A stretch of 64,000 nucleotides of DNA, from positions 1 through 64,000 of the forward strand of contig WGNP01000004.1 in NCBI GenBank assembly GCA_016124495.1, written 5' to 3'. Origin of the DNA: Hyphomonas sp. (GTDB taxonomy: Bacteria > Pseudomonadota > Alphaproteobacteria > Caulobacterales > Hyphomonadaceae). Below are positions 1-10,215 of this stretch, one piece after another. The notes beneath the pieces were generated by a model. That model saw only the letters and a program-made list of their open reading frames with translations, searched no databases and was not told the origin of the DNA. A program made the translations under genes and the position numbers. Position 1 is the first letter of the stretch; each line of letters begins with the position of its first letter.

Positions 1-1617
1 GCACTTGATCTGCTGACCGGCCGCATCTCCGTGCCGGCCGGGACACCGGCAGGCAGCTATACGCTCACCTACCGGATCTGCGAACGGCTGAACCCCGGCA
101 ACTGCGCATCCGCCCAGGCGGGGGTTTCTGTCGGGGCGGGGGCGGGCGTGTTGAGCGGGCTGCTCTATCACGACCTGAACAACAACGGAGTTTATGATCC
201 TTCTGATCAACCGCTTTCGGGCTGGATTGTCGAGGTTCTGAGGGATGGGAGCCCGGTAGCGCTGGCGCTTTCGGATGCCGACGGTACATACGACTTCGAG
301 GATCTGCTCAGGGATTCAGAATATTCACTTCGCGTCCTTCATCCATCAACCGGGCTTGTTTATGCGCTGATCGATGCCGTTTCTGTCGACGCGCAAAGTG
401 GCTCAACCGGCGTTGATGTTCCGATCGACCCCTCCGGCATTGTCTACGACTCTGTCACCTTGGCGCCTGTCCCTGGCAGCCGGATCAGTCTGGTGGACCG
501 CGCGGGCGATCCTCTGCCAGGCCGCTGCCTCCTTGACCCCGCCCAGCAGTTTCAGCTGACGGGCTCAGACGGCTTCTACAGGTTTGACATCATACCTGGT
601 GCAGCATCGCAATGCCCGCTGATGCGTTCGGAGTATAATCTGAAGGTCGATCCACCGCCAGGTTTCGGTTTTGTCTCAACTGTGTTTCCGCCGCAGCCTG
701 GGGTATTCAATCCGCCCGGGCAGCCTGCTCCTGTCATGGTGGTCAGATCTTCCGTACCCCGACCTGATGAGGAGTCCCTCTACTATCTGAGTTTTATGCT
801 TGGAAGCGGTGACCCGGATGTTATCCACAATCACATACCGCTCGATCCGTTCGTATCACGCGCGGATCTCGTCACTGTCAAAACGACGCCAAAGCGGTCG
901 GTGACCACAGGGGATGTCGTTCCATATGAGATAACCGTTCGCAATGATGAGGGCTTTGCCCGCAGCGATGTCACAGTCGTAGACATTCTTCCCCCCGGGA
1001 TGAAGTATGCTGCGGGATCGGCCCGCGTTGATGGCGCGCCAGTCGAGCCTCAGATCGAGAACAGCGGCCGCCGGCTCTCATGGACCAGGCAGACTATTCC
1101 GGCCTACTCCAGCGTGAAGTATTCCCTCATCCTGGTGGTTGGTGCAGGTATTGAAACCGGTGAACGGGTCAATACAGCGATCGCCATCAGGGGGAGCGAC
1201 GGGGTCGAAATTTCCAACCGGGCCACAGCTTCGGTTCAGATTGCCTCCAACTCCGTATTTGACTGCTCCGAACTGATCGGAAAGGTGTTTTCCGATTATA
1301 ATCGCGACGGCTATCAGAACGCAGGAGAGCCAGGCCTTTCGGAAGTCACACTGGCGACAGTTAACGGCCAGCGGATCACGACCGACGATCATGGAAGGTT
1401 CCATATTCCCTGTGTTGCGACACCCGATAGTCGCATCGGATCAAACTTTGTCCTCAAGATAGATCCTGCCTCGCTTCCATCCGGATGGCATGTCACCAAC
1501 GGCAACCCGAAAACAATACGTCTTACGAGAGGTAAGGTCAGTCAGCTGAACTTCGGCGCTGCACCTTCAGAAGCAGAGCCTGACGACCGGTCCATCAGCG
1601 CGGTGCAGCGAAGATGA
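1..1617 (+). CDS. DUF11 / SdrD-B-like surface protein, 5' end outside the window
   Basis: The reading frame is open from the first base, so the N-terminus and probably more repeats lie upstream. The visible 538 residues begin with the tail of a repeat (motif YTLTYRIC). An SdrD/Cna-B-like beta-sandwich follows (GLLYHDLNNNGVYDPSD, then DADGTYDF), then a second such region, a DUF11-type domain (DLVTVKTTPKRSVTTGD to ILPPGMKYAAG), and a last SdrD-B-like domain (GKVFSDYNRDGYQNAGE). Such domains build extracellular stalks. The stop overlaps the next start (ATGA, 1614-1617), so this gene is translationally coupled to the outer-membrane protein downstream. The first repeat resembles a C-terminal segment of the 1514-residue protein at 5249-9793. 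Function is inferred only as surface-exposed or secreted structure. Confidence 0.85.
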   Translation, partial: ALDLLTGRISVPAGTPAGSYTLTYRICERLNPGNCASAQAGVSVGAGAGVLSGLLYHDLNNNGVYDPSDQPLSGWIVEVLRDGSPVALALSDADGTYDFEDLLRDSEYSLRVLHPSTGLVYALIDAVSVDAQSGSTGVDVPIDPSGIVYDSVTLAPVPGSRISLVDRAGDPLPGRCLLDPAQQFQLTGSDGFYRFDIIPGAASQCPLMRSEYNLKVDPPPGFGFVSTVFPPQPGVFNPPGQPAPVMVVRSSVPRPDEESLYYLSFMLGSGDPDVIHNHIPLDPFVSRADLVTVKTTPKRSVTTGDVVPYEITVRNDEGFARSDVTVVDILPPGMKYAAGSARVDGAPVEPQIENSGRRLSWTRQTIPAYSSVKYSLILVVGAGIETGERVNTAIAIRGSDGVEISNRATASVQIASNSVFDCSELIGKVFSDYNRDGYQNAGEPGLSEVTLATVNGQRITTDDHGRFHIPCVATPDSRIGSNFVLKIDPASLPSGWHVTNGNPKTIRLTRGKVSQLNFGAAPSEAEPDDRSISAVQRR

Positions 1618-4600
1618 CCACGCAGAAATTGCACAGCACCGAATACCCGGAAGTCAGGTTCGCGCCCGGCGTCGCCGCCGCGCCGCTCAGCGGGTCAATT
1701 CGGATCATGCTTGTGACGGGCATTGCGCTGGGGATGGCTGGTCTTTCGTCCTATGCTGATCCGTCTCGCACCCTCAGTGCGCAATACGGGGCCATTGATT
1801 GGCTGAGCGATCAGCTGCGCACTGATCCGGGTGCCGGCCTTACGGGGCGTTATGGCCCTCTGCGAGGCCGGGACACATCTGTTGCGCCTGTATTCCAGGA
1901 AGATGGCGAAGTTCCGCACACAGATCGGTCCGCGGAGGCGAAAGGGCTTGATGCCTGGAGCCGTGAGGACAAGATGGCCGCAACGGAGGCGCCCGCTTGC
2001 GGCGACCGCATAAAGGACTGTCCGCCTTCGGCAGCGAGCATCCGGCCTCAGGACATCGTCTCCCTTTCTGACGCTGCCTTGCATCCTGCCGGCGAGGCAG
2101 CCCCCCCCGAACCCGGATGGACCGGTCCGGGGGAAGCCCGTCTTTCCTCCGAAACAAGCCGTTCCGCCAGCGGATCTGCTGGTATAGCGGCAATGGCAAC
2201 GGCTTCAGGTGGTTACGGCGGCCCCGATCATGAAAGCCTCGCGTCTGTCGATTACAGGCCAGAAGCCGCTGGCGAGGCGGCGTCCGCAGCCGATCTGCCG
2301 GGCGAGCCGGGGGCTGGCCCGGCGCGCGCAGAGACCGGTTATCCTGAAGAAGACAGGCCAGCGCAGGCCCAGGACACCTCATCCCCAGAGTCCAGCTGGT
2401 TTATCGTCGGGCAGGCGGACCTGACAATTGGCAGCAATAATGATACCGGATCGGCGCCAGAATTCTCCGGAGAGGGTCCTGAGGACGCAGGCTATTCAAA
2501 AGGTCGTATCGCATTTTATGCAAAAGGTGAGATGCATAACGGGCTGAAGGTAACGGCTTCGGTGGACACTCGGGAATCCGGTCTGCAGGACGTTTACAGA
2601 AATCTCGACCGCAAAGATCCGTCCCAGCTTCTGCAGCGGTTGCGGACATCCCAGAACTACCCTGTTTATGGGGACGATTCGAGTATTCGCGAGGATGCGC
2701 CGACACAGGGAGATGTTTACATCCGTGTAGAGAATGAAGACAGCCAGCTGGTTATCGGGAACTTTATCGCTCAGGCCACCGGCACGGAGCTGGCCCAGCT
2801 CGACCGGGGCCTGTTTGGCGCCATGGTGAGTCTGAGGACGCCTGAATCGACCGCTTCCGGTGAACGCAAGTCGCAGCTGTTTGCTTTTGCATCAGAGCCT
2901 GGAACAATTCCGGCCCGCGAGGAGTTTCGAGGGACCGGCGGATCGCTCTACATTCTCAAGCGCCAGGATGTTTCTGTAGGATCCGAGCGGGTCCGGATGG
3001 AGGTCCGGGACCGCACAAACGGGATCGTTCTCGAAAGCCAGGAGCTCCAGCCTTTTCTGGATTATGACTTCGATCCGTTCCAGGGGCGGCTTATTCTCCT
3101 GCGGCCGCTGGCGTCCTTCCTGCGCTCAGAAGCGGCGGTGACCGATGCCGGGGGTGTCACCAGCATACCGGTTCTGGTTGTTCGCTATGAGTATACCCCG
3201 TCCGCCACAAGTCTGACTGGGCGCACGGTTGGGGCGCGGGGTACCAGCTGGATAGGAGACCACCTCCGTCTGGGGGCTACGGTCCAGGATGAAACGACGG
3301 GGAATGCAGACCAGTTCCTGGTTGGGGCCGACATCCTGCTGAGCGCCGCGCCTGGAACCTATCTCAAAGCAGAGACTGCCCGCTCCGACGGAGCTGGATT
3401 TGGAGAGTCTGCCTCGGTCGATGGAGGGTTGTCGTTCTTTGATTTTGCTTCCCCCGGGCAGGGGCAGCAGTCTCATGCCTGGCGGTCAGAGATTGCGGTT
3501 GACCTGTCGGAGATCGGCCGCAAAGGGGATAATGCCGGAACGCTTTCAGCCTATTTTGAAGCCCTGCAGGCGGGCTTCTCCTCGGCCGGTCGTCTGACGG
3601 CCTCTGACACGACGCGCTGGGGCGGCCACCTGGAGATGCCTTTAGGGCGAGGCAGCGAGGTTATACTTGGTGTCGATGCGCTGGAGACGCCTGCGACCGG
3701 AGCAAACCGAACAGCCAGCCTTGATCTGGAAAGCCGCATGGATCTCAACCGCGCCAGCCTGACGGCGCGCGGCGGCCTGAGCCTTGATCACCGCACGCCC
3801 GGTCTTCTGTTCAACAGCGTCCAGCAGGGCGCGCGCCTCGATGCCGGGGCAACGCTGACATACAGCCCTGAGCAGGCGGGCTGGTCCGGGCGCCTGTTTG
3901 GCCAGACGACGCTTGACCGGGATAAAGGGCGCGTCAGGAACAACCGGGCCGGCGCGGGTGTTCAGGCGGCGCTTTCCAGGCACCTCTCGCTTGAGAGTGA
4001 GTTTTCCGGCGGGGATGGCGGCTGGGGTATGGACGTGAAGCTCAACCGGCGCATCGAAGATGGGGCTGACACCTATATCGGTTACTCGGTGTTTGCAGAT
4101 CAGGCGGAAACCGGACTTGATCCGGTCAGTCTTCTCGGCCAGCCGAACAGGGCAAGCCTGATTGCCGGGTCACGCCACCGTGTATCAGACCAGATGTCTG
4201 TCTTTGGTGAGAACCGCTTTGCGATTGGCGGGCAGGCGCCTGCGATAGCCCGGGTTTATGGCTTGACCTTTGATCCTGCTGAGTATGTCAGTGTGACGGC
4301 GTCTCTGGAACAAGGCCGGATAGACGATGCCCAGGCGGGTCTGATGCGCCGCACGGCGGCGAGCATGGGTATTGGTTTTTCAGGGCAGGATTACCGGGTC
4401 ACAAGCGCCGTCGAGATGCGTCAGGAGACGGGCGAGCGAGGCGAGCAGGAAGTCTGGCTGCTACGAAATTCAGCCTCTTTCAGCCTCGGTCAGGACTGGC
4501 GTTACCTCAGTGATCTGAACATCGCGTGGGCCGATGCGGACGGTCAGTCAATCCGCGCCGCGGAGTTTACCGAGGCAAGTATCGGAGCCGCTTATCGGCC

Positions 4601-5084
4601 GGCAGAACAACAGCGTTTGAATGGCCTGGCGCGGCTGCACTATTTTGAGGATATGGGGCCGCTGGGCCAGCTTACGGGCTCGGGCAGGACTGAAAGCCCT
4701 AAACAGGTGAGCATGATCTTCAGCGCAGATGGCAATTACAGCCTGACGCAGAGGCTGACCCTCGGCGCAAAGTATGGTTACAGGCAGGGAAAGGTGTCGC
4801 TCGCCAGGAGCTCTGCGGATTTCGTCAGCTCCGAGGCCCATCTCGGCGTCATCCGTGCCGATTACAATGCGATTGGAGCGTGGGATATTCTTGCGGAAGC
4901 GCGCTCTCTCTCGGTGTCCGGCGCGCATGAACGAAAGCTCGGAGCGCTTCTGGCCGTCTATCGTCATCTCGGCGAGAACGTGAAGCTGGGCGCTGGCTAT
5001 TCCTGGTCGGATTTTTCCGACAACCTGACAGACCAGACTTATACGAGCCGGGGAACATTCCTGAACCTGGTGGCGGCGTTCTGA
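1614..5084 (+). CDS. Large outer-membrane beta-barrel protein coupled to DUF11 surface proteins
   Basis: A 1156-residue protein. The N-terminus has a long leader with a hydrophobic stretch at about residues 29-47 (IMLVTGIALGMAGL). A low-complexity linker rich in Ala, Gly, Glu, Ser and Pro runs to about residue 255. A central domain follows (LVIGNFIAQATGTELAQLDRGLFG; then GTGGSLYILKRQDV, RVRMEVRDRTNGIVL and LDYDFDPFQGRLILLRPL). This is the module I associate with outer-membrane partners of DUF11-repeat proteins in Proteobacteria. The C-terminal part, about 600 residues, alternates polar and aromatic residues and ends in Phe (LVAAF), as outer-membrane barrels do. The start overlaps the upstream stop by 4 bases. 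It may anchor or export its neighbours; that is inference. Confidence 0.82.
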   Translation: MTTQKLHSTEYPEVRFAPGVAAAPLSGSIRIMLVTGIALGMAGLSSYADPSRTLSAQYGAIDWLSDQLRTDPGAGLTGRYGPLRGRDTSVAPVFQEDGEVPHTDRSAEAKGLDAWSREDKMAATEAPACGDRIKDCPPSAASIRPQDIVSLSDAALHPAGEAAPPEPGWTGPGEARLSSETSRSASGSAGIAAMATASGGYGGPDHESLASVDYRPEAAGEAASAADLPGEPGAGPARAETGYPEEDRPAQAQDTSSPESSWFIVGQADLTIGSNNDTGSAPEFSGEGPEDAGYSKGRIAFYAKGEMHNGLKVTASVDTRESGLQDVYRNLDRKDPSQLLQRLRTSQNYPVYGDDSSIREDAPTQGDVYIRVENEDSQLVIGNFIAQATGTELAQLDRGLFGAMVSLRTPESTASGERKSQLFAFASEPGTIPAREEFRGTGGSLYILKRQDVSVGSERVRMEVRDRTNGIVLESQELQPFLDYDFDPFQGRLILLRPLASFLRSEAAVTDAGGVTSIPVLVVRYEYTPSATSLTGRTVGARGTSWIGDHLRLGATVQDETTGNADQFLVGADILLSAAPGTYLKAETARSDGAGFGESASVDGGLSFFDFASPGQGQQSHAWRSEIAVDLSEIGRKGDNAGTLSAYFEALQAGFSSAGRLTASDTTRWGGHLEMPLGRGSEVILGVDALETPATGANRTASLDLESRMDLNRASLTARGGLSLDHRTPGLLFNSVQQGARLDAGATLTYSPEQAGWSGRLFGQTTLDRDKGRVRNNRAGAGVQAALSRHLSLESEFSGGDGGWGMDVKLNRRIEDGADTYIGYSVFADQAETGLDPVSLLGQPNRASLIAGSRHRVSDQMSVFGENRFAIGGQAPAIARVYGLTFDPAEYVSVTASLEQGRIDDAQAGLMRRTAASMGIGFSGQDYRVTSAVEMRQETGERGEQEVWLLRNSASFSLGQDWRYLSDLNIAWADADGQSIRAAEFTEASIGAAYRPAEQQRLNGLARLHYFEDMGPLGQLTGSGRTESPKQVSMIFSADGNYSLTQRLTLGAKYGYRQGKVSLARSSADFVSSEAHLGVIRADYNAIGAWDILAEARSLSVSGAHERKLGALLAVYRHLGENVKLGAGYSWSDFSDNLTDQTYTSRGTFLNLVAAF

Positions 5085-5248
5085 GGGACGGGGCGGGGGG
5101 CGGCCGCAACGCGCTCTTTCTGACAGCGCCGGCGGGGTGCTGGCTCTCAGCATGCAGGGACTGCGTTTTCCAGGTGTTGCGGGCGCAGCACCCGGGTTGG
5201 AGGGGCCTACTAGTCCGCTGTTAACCTGCGCCTGAGATAGACGCAGCA

Positions 5249-8200
5249 GTGAAGCTTGCAATGAGGCTCATGAAGATGGCGCCGTTCAAATCCGTCCTGG
5301 TGCTGGGGCTTGCGGTTCTCAGCGCGTTGCCTGCGCTGGCGGCAATTGATGTGAACAACAGTTTCACCCCGTCCACGCGTTATCCGGGTGAACCGGCCCG
5401 CCTGATCATCCGTCTGCAGAACTCCTCTCTTTCCCCCAGCCAGAACGTCGCCCTTGAGAATACTCTGCCGGCCGGCATCTATCTTGCCCCCGATGCAAAC
5501 ATAGCCAACAATTGCGGCGGCACCCTGACTGCATCAAATAATGCGGAACGGGGAAGCGTATCGATCGTTTCGGCTCAGATACCTGCCGGAGACGGGTCCA
5601 GTACCGGATCCTGCCAGATCGAACTGAATGTCATCGGCCAGAAGAGGGGCACCTATGTCAACACGATTGCCGCCGGGGCCCTGACCGCCATTACAAATGG
5701 TGTGCCTGAAGCCAATGCGATGGCCAGCTCGGCGACGCTCGCAATCATTGCGCAGGATGTCCAGATCAGCTGGGCAACAACCTACGCCGGAGGCGTACGG
5801 ACGGGCGCTGCGGTCGCGCTTCAGGGAAACGAGACCTTCTCCAGGCATATCGTCATTTCCAACCCGAATCCTGTTACCCTGACCGGGGCCACGTTTGTCT
5901 ATGATCTTTGGACGGACAGCCATAACATCAGAATCCGTGAGGATCTGCCGATGGGCTCGACCTGCGGGGGAACTCTCGCCATCGCAGCCCGGCCGTCAAG
6001 GACGGGGTTTGGCCCGACATCCCAGCTGACCTTCGCGGGAGGCAGCCTTCCGGCGCAATCAAGCTGCGAGGTATTCTTTACGGTTGAGCCCAGCCGCGAG
6101 GCCACGCTGCCTTTCAACCAGACGACCCTGACGCACAGCCTGCCGGCGGCTGCGATCTCAACCGATCAGGGCGCGACCAATACCTCCGCAGCAGCGAACA
6201 GTGTGGGCACGCACACCGGGATCCGGGTGATCAAACAGTTTAACGGTGCCTCGACAGCGACCGTAAACATCAACACGACCTCCTCGGCGCAGCTGCGCCT
6301 GACCTTCGAGAACCTTAATGTCCTGTCTGTCCCCGGCATAGACTTTACAGACTTCATGCCAACGGGCCTGACAGTTGTTTCCGCAGATTCGAATACCTGC
6401 GGGGCGGCGGTGAGTTTTGCGCCCGCCAGTCAGCTGACCCTGTCGGGAGCGACGCTGCCGGGCGCAGCTGCGAACTTGACGGGTCAGCAGACGGGCAGCT
6501 GCCAGGTCACGGTGACCGTGACTGCGGCGGCCGAGGGAGCCTACCTCAACCAGATACCGGCCGGAACGCTCGGGGGAACACATCAGTTTGCGGCGGCGTC
6601 TGCCACACTTAACGTGACCAATCCTCCGCCTCCCGTCCCGCCCCCGGCATTTAACACATCGATGGTTCTTTCGAGGTCCGGAACGCTCTACTCAGGCGAC
6701 ACGCTGAATGCGAGCTTCACACTTACAAACGCCCCCGCAGGCGCACCCGTCACAAATGTCCGCATCCCGGCAAACCTGACCACCCTGGGTTATGGATTTC
6801 GGGTCGGCCCGTCCGGCTTGATCAGTAACACCTGCGGCGGGAGCATTACAGCCCTGCCCGATGCAACCAGTCTCCAGGCGGCCGGCCTGGCGGTCAATCC
6901 AGGCCAGTCCTGCAACTTTGTCGTTCAGCTGATCACGGCGGCCGATGCTGTTCTGACATCCGGAACATCAGAAAACAGAACACTGACGATTGCCGCCGGT
7001 GCCATTTTCCATGACACCCCGGACACTCAGAACATACCTAACAGTCTTGCCGTCACCGCTTCGATCGGCCTGCAGCCTGCGGTCTCCCTGTCGATGAGCT
7101 TCAGCCCGGCCGTTGTCGGCCCGCTCGGCATCAGCCGTCTTCGCATCAACATCCAGAGACGTTCCAGTGACCTTGTGGGAATGCGCGATATCTCTGTCAT
7201 CAGTACCCTGCCGGCCGGCCATGTTGTCGCCCCCAGCCCGGATGTCCTGAACGGTTGCGGGGGGAGCGTATCGGCCGCCCCCGGGAGTAGTTCGGTTGCG
7301 TTGAGCGGGGCCAGCATGACGCTGGGGGCGAGCGCGACTTTGACGTGCAGCCTCGAAGTCAATATCCGGGCCGCCGGCCTTGTTCCTCCTGCGACCACGG
7401 CGACCGCGGCGGCCTCCATTGCCGCCGATCCGCGGCCTGGAGCCCGGGTCAACTTCATTGCAACGGACAACAGGCAGCCCGCCGGATTAGACGAGGTCCG
7501 CAACCTGCGCCAGGCCAGTGCGAACCTCACCCGTCTGGCAAGCGATGTGACCGTCAGCAAGGCCTTCAGCCCCACCTTTATAAACGGGGGCGGGGTGTCC
7601 CGTGTCCGGATCACGCTTTCGAACCTTGCATCGACGGCGCTGAACCTCACGGGTTTGTCCATCACTGATGCCTTCAGTGACACCGACATGCGCCTGTACG
7701 CCGATGTCAACCCTACCTTCACGGATCTCGCCGGCAACCCGAATGCCAATGGCTGCTCGGGAGGGACATTCAGCGGCGCTTCGGGTGATGCACAAATCAC
7801 ACTGGCCGGGGCCGCTATCCTTGCTGGTCGCTCATGCCTCTTCGAGTTTAACATAACGGCCTTTGGCGGAGGCAATAAGATAAACCGGATTCCGCCTGGT
7901 GCGCTTGCGACGCTGGAGGGGATCAGCAACCCTTCCGAAGTTTCGGCGACGCTGACGGTTGGCTACCAGATCGGCGCGGGAACAGGGTTTGCGCCCTCTG
8001 TGATGGAAGCGGGAGGCCAGTCGACCCTTTCTCTCGAGATCTACAACACCAATCTCGTCCCCAATGATCAGACGGGTGCGTCCCCGGCGATTGTGGACAT
8101 CATGCCTCCCGGTCTGCAGATCGTGCCGGCAACGGCCACAACCGACTGCGCCGGCGGCGTCGTGAGTTACGGCGTTGACGGCAGCGGGAACCATTTCCTC

Positions 8201-9793
8201 CGCCTCGACGGAGGGGTTTTCCCGGCTTCGGGCGTCTGCCGGGTTCAGGCGCAGGTGACCGGCAGTGCAACAGGTGTTTACCTGAATGAGATCCCGGCGG
8301 GCGCGCTGCGGGCGCTTTCGGGGCTTACGAGTATCAACGCCGCTCAGGCGCAGCTTCGAATCATCCAGCCTCCGGTCATTACGAAAGCATTCGGCCCGGC
8401 CTCTATACCGCTGGGCGGCACGTCTGTGATCACGTTTACCCTTCAGAACCCCAACCCGGCGGGAGTTCTGCCCGCAGGCATGACCGGGATAGCATTCACC
8501 GATACACTGGAGGGTATGCAGGTTGCAGCCCCCCTGTCGATTGGAGGGACATGCGCAGGCGTCGTCACGAATGCGCAGATCGGGGCGACGGCTTTCAGCA
8601 TCTCCAACATTTCCCTGGCTGCGGGGGCGCAATGCACGGTGACGCTTCCCGTCACGTCATCAACGCCCGGGCTTCTCCTGAACCAGGCGAGTGGGGCGAC
8701 CTCCGGTCAGACGTCTCAGCCTGGTCCCGCCTCGAACATTGCCGAGCTGCGCGTTCTGGAGCCGGTAACGCTGGCAAAATCTTTTGCCGTAGCAGAGATC
8801 TTTTCAGGACAGACCGCGCGGCTTGTCTTTGAGCTGATCAATCCCAATCCCGTTCCGGCTTCGATTTCCAATCCCGGCTTCACGGACACATTCCCCACCA
8901 GTCCGGGCGTCATGGCCGTCGCGCCCGTTCCGAATCTCTCTTCGACCTGTACAGGCGCAGCCATCCGTAACCTCGGAGACTCTGCAAATCTCGCGGCGGG
9001 CAATCTTGGCGTCCTGGTGCGGGGCGGAACGGTGCCGGCAAGTGCAGGATGTCAGATCAGCTTCGACATCACGGCGCAGCAGCCGGGGATTTATCTCAAT
9101 ACGACTTCTGAGATCAAAAGTGCCGGCGGATCCGCTCCGGCTAGCGCTGCCGAACTGCTGGTTTTGTCTGTTTCCGCAACGGATGACACCGCGACAGGCA
9201 TCAATGGCCTGCCTGGCGCTCAAAGCGTGCTGAATGTCTTTAACGGCGACGTCCTCAATAATGCACCTGCAACCCCTGTAACCACCCTGCTTTCCCTGGC
9301 AGCCGGTTCGACGGTTCCGGCAGAGCTGACTTTTGATCTGGCCACCGGAGCGGTCGGAGTTGTCCCTGGGGCCCGGCAGGCAACTTATTCTTTCAGATAC
9401 AGGATCTGCGACAGGACTATTGCGCTGAACTGTGCCGAAGCAAATGCAAGCGTGTCGGTCGCGCCTTCTGCAGATCTGTCGATTACCAAGACCAATACAC
9501 CCGGTATCAACAGCAATGCTGATCCTGCCGATGACGGGGTCATTTCGGGTACAGTGACGAACTATACGATTATCGTGCGTAATAACGGCCCGGATTCTGC
9601 TACCGGCGCGGTCGTGAAGGATACGGTTGTGTCGGGACTCATCTGTCCTGCAACCAATCCTGTAAGCCTCTCCGGCGCCGGGGTTCCCGGCGGCAGTTTC
9701 ACCTTTGCGGATCTGTCGGGCGCTGGCATCACACTGGGCACGCTTTCCGCGGGTCAGGCGACCACTCTGTCTTTTTCCTGCAGCGTGAACTGA
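5249..9793 (+). CDS. Giant secreted repeat protein with many DUF11/DUF7933-type domains
   Basis: A 1514-residue protein. The GTG start is 5249, with alternative ATGs at 5261, 5270 and 5276. A clear signal peptide (VLVLGLAVLSALPALA) ends near residue 32. At least nine tandem beta-sandwich units of roughly 110-150 residues follow. Each opens like NSFTPSTRYPGEPARL or KAFGPASIPLGGTSV, contains a paired-cysteine segment such as NNCGGTL or STCTGA, and ends with YLNxIPAG. The repeated cysteines suggest one disulfide per unit. A linker (about 1325-1415) resembles the start of the partial gene at base 1, and a final DUF11 domain (ADLSITKTN) closes the protein. No anchor or LPXTG-like signal is visible. 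The family is known for extracellular structural roles; adhesion or surface-layer function is inferred. Confidence 0.85.
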   Translation: MKLAMRLMKMAPFKSVLVLGLAVLSALPALAAIDVNNSFTPSTRYPGEPARLIIRLQNSSLSPSQNVALENTLPAGIYLAPDANIANNCGGTLTASNNAERGSVSIVSAQIPAGDGSSTGSCQIELNVIGQKRGTYVNTIAAGALTAITNGVPEANAMASSATLAIIAQDVQISWATTYAGGVRTGAAVALQGNETFSRHIVISNPNPVTLTGATFVYDLWTDSHNIRIREDLPMGSTCGGTLAIAARPSRTGFGPTSQLTFAGGSLPAQSSCEVFFTVEPSREATLPFNQTTLTHSLPAAAISTDQGATNTSAAANSVGTHTGIRVIKQFNGASTATVNINTTSSAQLRLTFENLNVLSVPGIDFTDFMPTGLTVVSADSNTCGAAVSFAPASQLTLSGATLPGAAANLTGQQTGSCQVTVTVTAAAEGAYLNQIPAGTLGGTHQFAAASATLNVTNPPPPVPPPAFNTSMVLSRSGTLYSGDTLNASFTLTNAPAGAPVTNVRIPANLTTLGYGFRVGPSGLISNTCGGSITALPDATSLQAAGLAVNPGQSCNFVVQLITAADAVLTSGTSENRTLTIAAGAIFHDTPDTQNIPNSLAVTASIGLQPAVSLSMSFSPAVVGPLGISRLRINIQRRSSDLVGMRDISVISTLPAGHVVAPSPDVLNGCGGSVSAAPGSSSVALSGASMTLGASATLTCSLEVNIRAAGLVPPATTATAAASIAADPRPGARVNFIATDNRQPAGLDEVRNLRQASANLTRLASDVTVSKAFSPTFINGGGVSRVRITLSNLASTALNLTGLSITDAFSDTDMRLYADVNPTFTDLAGNPNANGCSGGTFSGASGDAQITLAGAAILAGRSCLFEFNITAFGGGNKINRIPPGALATLEGISNPSEVSATLTVGYQIGAGTGFAPSVMEAGGQSTLSLEIYNTNLVPNDQTGASPAIVDIMPPGLQIVPATATTDCAGGVVSYGVDGSGNHFLRLDGGVFPASGVCRVQAQVTGSATGVYLNEIPAGALRALSGLTSINAAQAQLRIIQPPVITKAFGPASIPLGGTSVITFTLQNPNPAGVLPAGMTGIAFTDTLEGMQVAAPLSIGGTCAGVVTNAQIGATAFSISNISLAAGAQCTVTLPVTSSTPGLLLNQASGATSGQTSQPGPASNIAELRVLEPVTLAKSFAVAEIFSGQTARLVFELINPNPVPASISNPGFTDTFPTSPGVMAVAPVPNLSSTCTGAAIRNLGDSANLAAGNLGVLVRGGTVPASAGCQISFDITAQQPGIYLNTTSEIKSAGGSAPASAAELLVLSVSATDDTATGINGLPGAQSVLNVFNGDVLNNAPATPVTTLLSLAAGSTVPAELTFDLATGAVGVVPGARQATYSFRYRICDRTIALNCAEANASVSVAPSADLSITKTNTPGINSNADPADDGVISGTVTNYTIIVRNNGPDSATGAVVKDTVVSGLICPATNPVSLSGAGVPGGSFTFADLSGAGITLGTLSAGQATTLSFSCSVN

Positions 9794-10215
9794 GGCTTTA
9801 TCCGGCGCCGACGTGAACGGGTCCGGCCAGCGCCGTTATCTTCAGGAGGGCGGCTGCCCCATTTGTTGAGGGCATCACTGCGCGGGCCCGGACGGTCCTG
9901 TGCCCTGATCTGTGTTGCAGTCTGAACCTGGGGCGCGTCCCGGGACATGGTATCCATCCGGCGCGCAAAAATTTCGATAACTGACAAAGACCGGGAGCGG
10001 GGCAGCGATTCAACCCGCTTGGGAACATCGCCCTTCGCGATTTGGCGGGAGCGGCTCCTTGGCCGGAATTCTCGCTCTCGTGAACAGAAGAGCAGGCTTC
10101 ACGTTACAATCAAAGTAATAATTCAGTATACTGATATAGTGCTCGGGTCTTGCGCTCCGGCGTGCTTGCCGCCCACCAGGTTTTTCTGTTCACGAGCTTT
10201 TGCTGCTCCTCCCGC
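9794..10215. other. Intergenic region between convergent genes
   Basis: 422 bases between the end of the giant surface protein and the end of the GH3 gene. No convincing ORF was seen. The only structure I see is a perfect 13-base inverted repeat pair at 10077-10089 and 10184-10196, with a perfect 12-base palindrome (TCAGTATACTGA) at 10123-10134 inside the enclosed segment. No T-rich terminator follows either stop codon closely. Confidence 0.6.
10077..10196. repeat. 13-base perfect inverted repeats bracketing a 94-base segment
   Basis: CTCGTGAACAGAA at 10077-10089 is matched exactly by its reverse complement at 10184-10196. The enclosed 94 bases are more AT-rich than the surroundings and carry a 12-base perfect palindrome at 10123-10134. 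The arrangement could be the ends of a small non-autonomous element, a structured RNA, or a long stem downstream of the GH3 gene. No target-site duplication is evident next to the repeats. Confidence 0.5.
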
